Positions 33,904 to 43,407 of a stretch of 46,183 nt of DNA are shown in pieces (within the stretch, counting starts at the first letter, position 1; the number at the start of each line of letters is the position of its first letter). The notes below the pieces were generated by a model. That model searched no databases and was not told the origin of the DNA. It was given only the letters and a program-made list of their open reading frames with translations. The position numbers were made by a program, and so were the translations under genes. Origin of the DNA: Gemmatimonadaceae bacterium (GTDB lineage Bacteria > Latescibacterota > UBA2968 > UBA8231); the NCBI GenBank assembly GCA_026706075.1, contig JAPOZM010000028.1:1-46183 (forward strand). The letters run 5' to 3'.

Positions 33904-34479
33904 TCAGCCGTCCTCGGCGATCATCGTCTCGGCCAGGGCGAAGCAGCAGGAGGAGCGGGGCCGGCCGAGGGTCCGGGCCCAGGTGTCGCGCGGGTAGGCC
34001 TCGCCCCCCACGTCCCGCCCGTCGAGCTCGATCGAGCCGCCGCCGGCGAAGACCAGCACCGTGAAGACGATGCGCGGGTGGGCGGTGGGAGGTCCGACGA
34101 GGGGCGGGTCCAGGTCCCGCCAGGAGGCGGCGATCCGGCGGCCGCCGGCGACGATCTCCCAGGTGGGTTCGGTGCGGATGTCGCCGCCGGCGGACAACTG
34201 CGCGTCGACCACGTCCATGCCGCGGTCGAAGGGCGAGGTGGGGACGACCTGGGTCTGGCGCACGAACTCGGCGAAGTCCCGGTTGTCCGTGCACAGGCCG
34301 GTGAAACCGCCGCCGCCGGGAATCTCCACGAAGGCGGCGGTGCCGGCGCCGGCGGGCGAGGTGTCGCCGCGGTAGAGGCTGACCATGCCCGTGTGATCCT
34401 CGCGGCCGGGGCGGCGCAGGTAGGCGATCCAGTGCTGGCCCGACCACAGCAGGCCGCCGCGGGAGAGGGGAGCGGACAT
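33904..34479 (-). CDS. Hypothetical protein
   Basis: 191 residues: LLWSGQHWIAYLRRPGREDH at the start, then GTAAFVEIPGGGGFTGLCTD, a central EPTWEIVAGGRRIAASWRDL, and near the end RIVFTVLVFAGGGSIELDGR. I do not recognise the family. There is no signal peptide and no membrane segment; alternating strands suggest a compact beta-rich fold. The start at ATG 34479 is used because coding bias on this strand begins there; the same open frame runs on antisense to acnA without meaningful sequence. It is convergent with the sulfatase gene (24 bp apart) and divergent from acnA. Confidence 0.65.
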   Translation of the reverse strand: MSAPLSRGGLLWSGQHWIAYLRRPGREDHTGMVSLYRGDTSPAGAGTAAFVEIPGGGGFTGLCTDNRDFAEFVRQTQVVPTSPFDRGMDVVDAQLSAGGDIRTEPTWEIVAGGRRIAASWRDLDPPLVGPPTAHPRIVFTVLVFAGGGSIELDGRDVGGEAYPRDTWARTLGRPRSSCCFALAETMIAEDG

Positions 34480-34523
34480 GGCGGACAGGCTATCCCGGGC
34501 CCCGGGGGCGGTCAAGCCGGAGT

Positions 34524-34553
34524 TTGACATCCGCGGGGGCCACCCTCTTCGTA
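34524..34553 (+). promoter_or_regulatory. Possible promoter region of acnA
   Basis: A perfect TTGACA (34524-34529) lies 61 bp before the acnA ATG. The matching -10 is unclear; the sequence 17-19 bp further reads CTTCGTAC. Only the -35 element is convincing. Confidence 0.35.
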
Positions 34554-34590
34554 CGCCGGCTCCCCAAACCGACTGAACAAGGGAATCCCC

Positions 34591-37272
<2,682 letters not shown>

Positions 37273-37283
37273 GCCTTCGCCCG

Positions 37284-38465
37284 ATGGCCAACCCCAACGT
37301 CGAGCCCCTCGCCCAGGACTTCGCCGTCGCCGCCCGGGTGCCGGACCCGGAGCGGTACTTCTTCCACGACCCGGACATGACCCGCCTCGCCGACGGCACC
37401 CTGCTGATCGCGGCCCCCGAGTGGGGCCGGCCCAGGCGGGGCGAGGGGCGGCACCTGCGGATGCTGCGCAGCTCCGACGGCGGCGCGGCTTGGGAGGAAC
37501 TGCCCTCCCTGCCCTTCGAGGAGGGCACCCCCTTCGTCCTCGAAGGCGAGCTCTACCTCTTCGCCCAGGAGACCTGCCACAAGGACGTCCTCATCGCCCA
37601 CAGCCGCGACCGGGGGGAGTCGTGGTCCGATCCGTCGCGGGTCCTCGAGGGGCCGCTGTGGAACATCTCCACGGCGATGCTGCACAGGCCGGACTACGTC
37701 TACTGGGCCATGGACCGGGACCTGCCGGAGCGCACCCACGGCGGCAAGGTGATGGCCCGCATCGACCGCCGGAAGTCGCCCCTGGACCCCTCCGCCTGGA
37801 GCCTTTCCAACATCGTCGAGGCTCCTCCCCTGCCCGCCTCCCTGACGCGGGGCCTCTACCCGGAGGGGGACCGCCCGGAGCTGAACCGCGGCTGGCCCGA
37901 CCCCCTCGTCTGGCTCGAGCCCAACACCGTGGAGGTCGGATCGCGGATCCGCGTCTTCACCCGCTGCGTCATCGACGAGTACGCCACCGCCAACGTCGCC
38001 GCCGTCCTTGACTACGACCCGGAGGCGAACCGCCTCTCCTTCACCCAGTTCGCCGGCTGGCCGGGGGCGCAGTGCAAGTTCTACCTGGTCCACGACCGGC
38101 CGGGCGGCATGTACTGGATACTCAGCAACCTGGCGACCAACTCTCAGGACCTCCTCGGCTGGGGGGAGCGCATGCGCGAGACCGGCTACCACGGGGGCCC
38201 CGGCAACGAGCGCCGGTGGCTGTTCCTGCACTACGGCGTCGACTGCCTCAACTGGTTCCCCGCCGGCTGCGTGGCCCGCTGGCCCGACCACGCCCACCGC
38301 AGCTTCATGTACCCGAGCGCCGTCGTCGACGGCGACGACCTGGTCGTCCTGTCGCGCACCAGCCGCGACTCCGGCGACCAGCACGACGCCGACCTGTGCA
38401 CCGTCCACCGGGTGCGCGGCTTCCGCGCCCTGGCCATGGACCTGCGCCGCGGAGGGCTGGCATGA
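37284..38465 (+). CDS. Sialidase-like (BNR/Asp-box) propeller protein
   Basis: 393 residues. Asp-box-like motifs LRSSDGGAAWEELPSL and SRDRGESWSDPSRV are clear and fit the sialidase six-bladed propeller. FFHDPDMTRLADGTLLIAAP near the start is the usual first blade. Sequence around CKFYLVHDRPGGMYWILSNL and SFMYPSAVVDGDDLVVLSRT completes the later blades. The catalytic Arg triad and Tyr/Glu of true sialidases cannot be mapped, so an alpha-sialidase activity is not claimed. No signal peptide. The stop overlaps the ABC ATPase start as ATGA, linking it to the transporter and suggesting that the imported solute and this protein act together. Confidence 0.82.
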   Translation: MANPNVEPLAQDFAVAARVPDPERYFFHDPDMTRLADGTLLIAAPEWGRPRRGEGRHLRMLRSSDGGAAWEELPSLPFEEGTPFVLEGELYLFAQETCHKDVLIAHSRDRGESWSDPSRVLEGPLWNISTAMLHRPDYVYWAMDRDLPERTHGGKVMARIDRRKSPLDPSAWSLSNIVEAPPLPASLTRGLYPEGDRPELNRGWPDPLVWLEPNTVEVGSRIRVFTRCVIDEYATANVAAVLDYDPEANRLSFTQFAGWPGAQCKFYLVHDRPGGMYWILSNLATNSQDLLGWGERMRETGYHGGPGNERRWLFLHYGVDCLNWFPAGCVARWPDHAHRSFMYPSAVVDGDDLVVLSRTSRDSGDQHDADLCTVHRVRGFRALAMDLRRGGLA

Positions 38466-39607
38466 GCTCCGACACAGCCCCGGCGCCCCAACCGGCAGGC
38501 GGCTCCGGGGATCACGGCTACGTCTCCTTCGAGGACGTCTGCAAGAGCTACGACGGCCGCAGCCTGGTGGTGAGCCACGTCGATCTGCGGGTCGAGAAGG
38601 GGGAGTTCCTCACCCTCCTCGGGCCTTCGGGATCGGGCAAGACCACCTGCCTGATGATGCTCGCCGGCTTCGAGACCCCCACCTCGGGCACGATCCGCAT
38701 CGACGGCCGCCCGGTGCACGACCTGCCCCCCCGCAAGCGCGGCATCGGCATGGTCTTCCAGAACTACGCCCTCTTCCCGCACATGACCGTCGGCCGCAAC
38801 CTCGCCTTTCCCCTCGAGGTGCGGGGACTCGACAGCGAGGAGTGCCGGGAGCGGGTCGAGCGGGCCCTGGCGCTGGTTCGCCTCGAAGGCATGCAGGACC
38901 GCAGGCCCTCCCAGCTCTCCGGCGGCCAGCAGCAGCGGGTGGCCATCGCCCGGGCCCTGATCTTCGATCCCGCCCTGGTGCTGATGGACGAGCCCCTGGG
39001 CGCCCTCGACCGGCGCCTGCGCGAGGAGATGCAGTACGAGATCCGCCGCATCCACCAGAGCCTCGGCGTGACCGTGGTCTACGTCACCCACGACCAGCAG
39101 GAGGCGATGGTCATGTCCGACCGGATCGCGGTCCTTCGCGCCGGCCGGGTCGAGCAGATCGCCGGCCCCGAGGCCCTCTACGAGGAGCCGGAGCGGTCCT
39201 TCGTGGCCCGCTTCATCGGCGAGAACAACCGCCTCCACGGCCGCGTCGCCGCCGTGGACGGGGAGGTCTGCGAGGTCGAGTGCGGAGGCGAGGTCATCCG
39301 GGCCATCCAGGTGGCCCCCTGCGGACCGGGCGACGCCACCACCCTCTCCATCCGCCCCGAGCGGGTCGCCGTCTCGCCCGAGCCGGGCCTCTACACCAAC
39401 GAGCTGGAGGCCGTCATCGAGGACATCACCTTCCTCGGCGACCACCTGCGCCTGCGCCTGGGCGTGTGCGGCCGCACCGACTTCATCGCCAAGATCCCCA
39501 ACATCGTCGGCCACGGCGCGGTGCTGGCCGGGGACCGGATCCGCATCGGCTGGACCCCCACCGACTGCCGGGTGCTCGACCCCGACGACGAGGAGGGGGA
39601 GACCTGA
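38462..39607 (+). CDS. ABC transporter ATP-binding protein, spermidine/putrescine (PotA) type
   Basis: 381 residues. Walker [18 protein letters not shown]-loop [20 protein letters not shown], signature [15 protein letters not shown], Walker [19 protein letters not shown], and switch His in [10 protein letters not shown] are all intact. The C-terminal TOBE-type domain from about residue 250 ([33 protein letters not shown]) is standard for PotA-like subunits. It powers uptake of a polyamine-like or other small polar solute with the binding protein at 39943 and the permeases at 44851 and 46050. The first 20 residues ([14 protein letters not shown]) are a disordered extension. The start overlaps the preceding stop by 4 bp. 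Confidence 0.95.
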   Translation: MSSDTAPAPQPAGGSGDHGYVSFEDVCKSYDGRSLVVSHVDLRVEKGEFLTLLGPSGSGKTTCLMMLAGFETPTSGTIRIDGRPVHDLPPRKRGIGMVFQNYALFPHMTVGRNLAFPLEVRGLDSEECRERVERALALVRLEGMQDRRPSQLSGGQQQRVAIARALIFDPALVLMDEPLGALDRRLREEMQYEIRRIHQSLGVTVVYVTHDQQEAMVMSDRIAVLRAGRVEQIAGPEALYEEPERSFVARFIGENNRLHGRVAAVDGEVCEVECGGEVIRAIQVAPCGPGDATTLSIRPERVAVSPEPGLYTNELEAVIEDITFLGDHLRLRLGVCGRTDFIAKIPNIVGHGAVLAGDRIRIGWTPTDCRVLDPDDEEGET

Positions 39608-39734
39608 GGGGGTTGGGGACGGCGAGGTTCCTACGGTATGTTCCTACAATGCCCGTGGTTCAGCGCAGCTCGGCTACCGTGCACGAGGACGCCGAGGCGA
39701 TTGACGAACAGGCCGGAGAGGCCCGGCAGAAGCC

Positions 39735-39950
39735 ATGACGGCCCGCTCGGAACCCCATCGCGCGTGGACCGTCGCAGAGGCCAGGGAGTCGAGGCGCCAA
39801 CCGATGGGAGAGTGGCTGGTAGCCAACGTGCCACGCGGCGCGAACCTCGAAATCACCGGAATCAGAGAGTCCCGGCGGGAGGTTCCATTCGTGCCTGACC
39901 GAGCAGGACGTCTGTCCACCGTCGAACCGAGCGAGGAGGATGATGAGTAA
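39735..39950 (+). pseudogene. Phd/YefM-type antitoxin that appears internally deleted
   Basis: A 71-residue frame. The N-terminal AWTVAEARES corresponds to the WTVAEAK start of Phd antitoxins. The C-terminal MGEWLVANVPRGANLEITG followed by REVPF corresponds to their toxin-binding tail (typically LGxWLVENxPRGxxLE then REIPF). The roughly 35-45 residues that normally lie between are missing. It therefore looks like a deletion remnant, though the frame is still open. No PIN or Doc toxin follows. Its stop lies inside the start of the binding-protein gene (8-bp overlap), so the fragment sits between two subunits of one ABC transporter. Comparison with intact Phd proteins is from memory. Confidence 0.6.
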
Positions 39951-41040
39951 CGTGAGAATGCTGGCTTGCGCTGTGGTCGCCGCCGTCGTGGCCATGGTGC
40001 CCTGGAACGGCGCCTTCGCCGAGGACCCGCCCCTGACCGTGGTCTCCTGGGGCGGCTCCTACGCCCGGGCCTGCGTCAAGGGCTACCACGAGCGCTTCAC
40101 CGCCGAGACGGGGATCGCCATCAACCTCGAGGACTACAACGGCGGGCTCGCCCAGATCCGCGCCCAGGTCGACGTGGGCAATGTCTACTGGGACGTGGTC
40201 GACCTGGAGATCCCCGACCTCGTGCGCGGCTGCGACGAGGGCCTTCTGGAGTATCTGGAGATCGACTCGCTGGAGGCGGGACCCGACGGCACGCCCGCGG
40301 CCGAGGACTTCGTCGAGGGCACGGTCACCGACTGTGGACCGGCCACCATCTTCTACTCCACGGTCTACGCCTACAACGACGAGAACATCGAGGGCGAGAA
40401 GCCCGCCACCATGGCCGATTTCTTCGACCTGGAGAAGTTCCCCGGCCGCCGCGGCATGCGCCGCTCCCCCCTGGTCAACCTGGAGTTCGCCCTCATCGCC
40501 GACGGCGTCTCGCTCGACAGCGTCTACGCCATCCTCGACACCCCGGAGGGCGTGGACCGCGCCTTCCGCAAGCTCGACACCATCAAGGACCAGATCATCT
40601 GGTGGGAGGCCGGGGCCCAGCCGCCGCAGATGCTGGCCGACGGCGAGGTGGTGATGACCACTGCCTACAACGGCCGCATCTTCAACGCCCAGGTCCTGGA
40701 GGACCAGCCCTTCGTCATCGTATGGGACGGCCAGGTCCTGGACACGGGGGGTCTCGCCATCGTCGCCGGCACCCCCCGGCTGGAGGCGGCGCGCAGGTTC
40801 GTCCACTTCGCCTCCACCTCCCGCGCCATCGCCGACGTGGGCCGCTACATCGCCTACAGTCCCACGCGCAAATCGGCCATGCCCCTGATCTCAACCCACG
40901 CCGAGAAGGGCGTGGAGATGAACCCCCACATGCCCACGAGCGAGCAGAACGTCAGCCGCGCCCTGCACAACAACTGGGAGTGGTGGAGCGACCACGGCGA
41001 CGAGATGAACGAGCGCTTCAGCACCTGGCTGGCGCGGTGA
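39943..41040 (+). CDS. ABC transporter substrate-binding protein, PotD type
   Basis: 365 residues. The signal peptide is RMLACAVVAAVVAMVPWNGA with cleavage near AFA-ED. The mature protein begins PPLTVVSWGGSYARACVKGY, typical of family 1 polyamine-type binding proteins, with VYWDVVDLEIPDLVRGCDEG, ATIFYSTVYAYN and PATMADFFDLEKFPGRRGMR. It captures the solute in the periplasm. ATG 39943 is preferred over 39940 because GGAGG lies close upstream. Its last codons (RFSTWLAR, within 40993-41040) are duplicated at 43072-43119 and partly at 43324-43343. The permease genes that should follow are displaced by about 3.8 kb. Confidence 0.93.
   Translation: MSNVRMLACAVVAAVVAMVPWNGAFAEDPPLTVVSWGGSYARACVKGYHERFTAETGIAINLEDYNGGLAQIRAQVDVGNVYWDVVDLEIPDLVRGCDEGLLEYLEIDSLEAGPDGTPAAEDFVEGTVTDCGPATIFYSTVYAYNDENIEGEKPATMADFFDLEKFPGRRGMRRSPLVNLEFALIADGVSLDSVYAILDTPEGVDRAFRKLDTIKDQIIWWEAGAQPPQMLADGEVVMTTAYNGRIFNAQVLEDQPFVIVWDGQVLDTGGLAIVAGTPRLEAARRFVHFASTSRAIADVGRYIAYSPTRKSAMPLISTHAEKGVEMNPHMPTSEQNVSRALHNNWEWWSDHGDEMNERFSTWLAR
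40993..41040 (+). repeat. 48-bp direct repeat, original copy at the binding-protein 3' end
   Basis: This is the last 48 bp of the binding-protein gene, including its TGA. It matches 43072-43119 at 47 of 48 positions and, over 20 bp (41015-41034), matches 43324-43343 at 19 of 20. Repeats derived from a gene's 3' end and bounding an insert are the usual footprint of integration into that end. Confidence 0.85.
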
Positions 41041-41097
41041 GGACAGCGGATCGTGCGCGCCCCCCGACGCAGGCGGCCTCGTAGACGGGACGTCTGC

Positions 41098-41466
41098 GTG
41101 CCACGAGGCACCGACCTGCAGAGCCTGGCCGAGCGGGTCTGGTACGAGGGCAGTCCGGAACACAAGGACTTTCCCAGCTTCGCGGGACAGCCCCGCCTGC
41201 GGAGTGACGCTTCCTGTTGCCCCCGGGAAATCAAGGACCAGGAGGTGGTCTCTGAGTGGCTGCGCAGTGCCATTCGCAGGGGCGCCACGGGAGCACCCTG
41301 GGAAGGAGGCTTCCCACGCTATGTGTGGTACAAACATGGCGATCTCGTCTTCGAAGGCCGGCTTGTGAACCGGGGATCGGGATCCTACAAGGGTTACCCG
41401 CTGGACCGGGAGGAGTGGCCGGACGGCATCGAGGTGATCTATGCAGAAGCTCAAGTTCGAGATTGA
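41098..41466 (+). CDS. Small conserved-looking protein of unknown function, partner of the ImmA/IrrE-like gene
   Basis: 122 residues from GTG 41098 (a GTG at 41053 would add 15 Arg-rich residues). RGTDLQSLAERVWYEGSPEH begins it, then KDFPSFAGQPRLRSDASCCP, EVVSEWLRSAIRRGATG and FPRYVWYKHGDLVFEGRLVN, ending NRGSGSYKGYPLDREEWPDG. The C-terminal YVWYKxGDxVxEGRLxN, GSYKGYPL part is distinctive and reads like a beta-hairpin recognition module; I do not know its function. It overlaps the next gene by 26 bp, so the two form a cassette. Base composition is less GC-rich than the transporter genes, consistent with transfer. Confidence 0.72.
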   Translation: MPRGTDLQSLAERVWYEGSPEHKDFPSFAGQPRLRSDASCCPREIKDQEVVSEWLRSAIRRGATGAPWEGGFPRYVWYKHGDLVFEGRLVNRGSGSYKGYPLDREEWPDGIEVIYAEAQVRD

Positions 41467-42799
41467 CTGGGTTGATGCGGAGGGGGTCCATGGACCGGAG
41501 TTGTCCGCGACCTGGGCGTCTCTGCGGATTGCCGCCGGCGAATCGGCTGTTACGCGCGTACTCGACGCACGGGCAAAGACCGTGCGCGAATTCGTGTATG
41601 TCCCGCTCTATCCGCTGGCGGAGTGGTTGGCGACGAACTGGTGGTTCCTTATGCGGGAAGTCAACAATCCGGCCAAGGAAGACGACCGCGACTTTCGCCG
41701 CCGGCATGTACTTGGCGGCGGCCGGGAGGGGTATGCCTTTCCCAACTTGGAGATGTTCTCCTCGGGTGGATGGACCCATCTCGCCTGGAAGGGCGGGCCA
41801 TCTCCATGGACCAGGGTGGAGTTTCTGGGACAAGGGGAAGCCCGGATCGACAGCGGCGAGTTCCGGGAAGCCTGTTCCGGCATCGTCGATCAGGTGATTC
41901 GGCGGCTGGTATCTCTCGGGATCGAAGAGACGTTCCTGCAGCAGGAGTGGAAGGCCATTCAGGAGGCTGACGTAGAGGAGGCGGAGTTCTGCGCGGTTGC
42001 GGCCGGGCTTGGCTGGGATCCGTACGCCCTCGATGACGATGGGCGAGCACTGGTGCTTGAACTCGCTGAGAGGTTGAGCGGGGTAGTGCTCGAAGAGGCG
42101 GTAGCCGCTCTCGATCCACAGAGGGTGCTCGAAGGATGTTCCGCCATTTCGGGGGCCATGGCCGAGGCCAGGTCCAACGGACTCCGCCTTGAGGGGCTGG
42201 GACGAATTGCTCGAGAGAACCGTCCTGACTACGGCTCTACCAGCAGTCCTTCTCAGGAGGTGGTTCCTCCTTGGGAGGCGGGCTATGAAATGGCGGGGCA
42301 GTTGCGTTGGGCGCTGGAACTCGACGGGGAGCCGCTGGCCAGCATGTCAGGAGTGGCCGGAGTCATTGGCGAAGGTTCGGAACTGCTGGAGCGAGTCAAC
42401 AAGCCGGTAGATCTTCGCGCCGCGCCCCTGGTCGACGGCGTGGTCACCCTGGACGAAGAGCGGAACCCCGCCTTCGGATTCCGTCAGCTTGGAGAGCGGA
42501 GCAGGCGCTTCCACTTCTGCCGCGCCCTGGCGGAAGTGCTGGCATCGCCCGGGACGGATACGCTGCTCACGAGAGCAAACTCGGAGCGTCAACAGCGCAA
42601 CCGCGCCTTCGCGGCCGAGTTCCTGGCGCCAGCGTCGGGCTTGCGGGAGAGGATACCCGGCCGCACCGTGGACGGTGACGCCATAGACGAGTTGGCCGAT
42701 GAGTTCGGTGTTTCTTCACGTGTCATCGAACATCAGATCCAGAATCACCGCATAGCTTGGGCAGTACCCCATCGCTTCGGCGATCCGGAAGCTAGGTGA
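41441..42799 (+). CDS. ImmA/IrrE-like protein lacking the HExxH zinc motif
   Basis: 452 residues. The first about 340 residues are unassigned (KLKFEIDWVDAEGVHGPELS, then FVYVPLYPLAEWLATNWWFL and PNLEMFSSGGWTHLAWKGGP). The C-terminal about 100 residues look like the ImmA/IrrE peptidase fold: SRRFHFCRALAEVL, then QRNRAFAAEFLAPASGLRER, then ELADEFGVSSRVIEHQIQNH. The Glu393 of AAEFLAP fits the third zinc ligand. However, the site that should read HExxH reads His358-Phe-Cys-Arg-Ala, so the catalytic Glu and second His are gone. Activity as a protease is therefore doubtful; a binding or sensing role is possible. GAGGTGAT precedes the ATG. The stop overlaps the HTH gene start as GTGA. Confidence 0.78.
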   Translation: MQKLKFEIDWVDAEGVHGPELSATWASLRIAAGESAVTRVLDARAKTVREFVYVPLYPLAEWLATNWWFLMREVNNPAKEDDRDFRRRHVLGGGREGYAFPNLEMFSSGGWTHLAWKGGPSPWTRVEFLGQGEARIDSGEFREACSGIVDQVIRRLVSLGIEETFLQQEWKAIQEADVEEAEFCAVAAGLGWDPYALDDDGRALVLELAERLSGVVLEEAVAALDPQRVLEGCSAISGAMAEARSNGLRLEGLGRIARENRPDYGSTSSPSQEVVPPWEAGYEMAGQLRWALELDGEPLASMSGVAGVIGEGSELLERVNKPVDLRAAPLVDGVVTLDEERNPAFGFRQLGERSRRFHFCRALAEVLASPGTDTLLTRANSERQQRNRAFAAEFLAPASGLRERIPGRTVDGDAIDELADEFGVSSRVIEHQIQNHRIAWAVPHRFGDPEAR

Positions 42800-43035
42800 G
42801 GCCTTCGATTCGCGGAGGAATACACTCGTTCTTCCGCCAGCGCGGGCTGAAACAGGTCGAGGCGGCGAGGTTGCTCGGGCTGTCCCACCCCGATGTGTCG
42901 CGGCCGCTGCGGGGGAGCTTCCGAGAGTACTCGATGGAGCGGCTTTTTCGCCCCCTGACGGCTTTGGGGCGGGACGTGAACATCGTGATTCGCGAGTGTT
43001 CCGAGCGGCGGGGACGGGTCAAGGTCGACGCCTGA
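42796..43035 (+). CDS. Short XRE/HigA-like helix-turn-helix protein
   Basis: 79 residues, GTG start. FFRQRGLKQVEAARLLGLSH then PDVSRPLRGSFREYSMERLF is a clear HTH. FRPLTALGRDVNIVIRECSE and RRGRVKVDA form the usual tail of the XRE antitoxin group. Typical members are about 90-110 residues and carry extra N-terminal sequence before the HTH, so this one may be truncated at its 5' end. GTGA overlap with the ImmA/IrrE-like stop suggests translational coupling. It could repress the cassette promoter or be an antitoxin that lost its partner. The 48-bp direct repeat begins 36 bp downstream. Confidence 0.72.
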   Translation: MRPSIRGGIHSFFRQRGLKQVEAARLLGLSHPDVSRPLRGSFREYSMERLFRPLTALGRDVNIVIRECSERRGRVKVDA

Positions 43036-43071
43036 TTCGCGCGGCCGTGCTGCCGTGGGGGGGCGCGTGGG

Positions 43072-43119
43072 CACGGCGACGAGATGAACGAGCGCTTCAG
43101 CACCTGCCTGGCGCGGTGA
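43072..43119 (+). repeat. 48-bp direct repeat, second copy closing the first insert
   Basis: Matches the binding-protein 3' end (40993-41040) at 47 of 48 positions; the single change is CTGGCTGG to CTGCCTGG. It includes the stop TGA but is not part of any gene here. Confidence 0.85.
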
Positions 43120-43151
43120 GCGGGAAGGGAGTGGCATTGGGGGCTTGACCA

Positions 43152-43171
43152 TTTTGGAGTAGCTTCCAAAA
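43152..43171. repeat. 20-bp inverted repeat in an AT-rich spot upstream of the ATPase remnant
   Basis: TTTTGGA (43152-43158) and TCCAAAA (43165-43171) form a perfect 7-bp dyad with a 6-bp spacer. A TTGACC (43145-43150) lies next to it. It may be the promoter/operator of the former ATPase gene that begins at about 43205. Confidence 0.5.
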
Positions 43172-43204
43172 AAAGCCGACCGTTAGGGAAGACAAGTCAG
43201 CAAA

Positions 43205-43353
43205 ATGGCCCAGTATCCCCCCGCTTGAGGATCGATCTGCCCGACCGGCAGTCGGCCTTCTTGTGGGGACCGCGGAAGACGGGCAAATCCACCTATCTCA
43301 AGCAGAACTTTCCCGACAGCCTGGCTTCAGCACCTGACTGGCGAGCATCTTGA
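43205..43353 (+). pseudogene. 5' remnant of an AAA/DUF4143-type ATPase
   Basis: In the frame starting at 43225 the sequence reads LRIDLPDRQSAFLWGPRKTG then KSTYLKQNFPDS, stopping at 43353. SAFLWGPRKTGKST is a complete Walker A of the kind that opens DUF4143-type AAA ATPases (usually FLWGPRQTGKST), and FPDS is the next expected element. An ATG at 43205 with MAQYPP lies just upstream in another frame, so a frameshift also separates the start. The homology stops at 43320, exactly where a 20-bp partial copy of the binding-protein 3' end begins (43324-43343). Only about 32 residues of a normally 400-residue protein survive. Confidence 0.7.
43324..43343 (+). repeat. 20-bp partial third copy of the binding-protein 3' end
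   Basis: Matches 41015-41034 at 19 of 20 positions (CCTGACTGG instead of CCTGGCTGG). It lies at the breakpoint of the ATPase remnant, consistent with a recombination junction. Confidence 0.65.
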
Positions 43354-43354
43354 C

Positions 43355-43405
43355 AAAGAAGCGATCCTTTCCTAATCCCTGAGCTTGGGAAAGGACCGTT
43401 TCTTA
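43355..43405. promoter_or_regulatory. Imperfect 22-bp inverted repeat just before the Fic gene
   Basis: The arms 43355-43376 and 43384-43405 pair at about 17 of 22 positions around a 7-nt loop, with the core GATCCTTTCC / GGAAAGGACC. The right arm ends 3 bp before the Fic start. This size and symmetry fit an operator for self-repression, for which the Fic protein's C-terminal winged-helix would be a candidate. A hairpin in the transcript is the alternative. Confidence 0.5.
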
Positions 43406-43407
43406 GA

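Noticed and set aside
37284..38465. True sialidase
   Set aside because: Asp-boxes are present, but the catalytic arginines and Tyr/Glu pair could not be placed, so only the fold is claimed.
39649..39738. 29-residue frame upstream of the Phd remnant, ending in an ATGA overlap
   Set aside because: No recognisable sequence and no ribosome binding site; likely chance.
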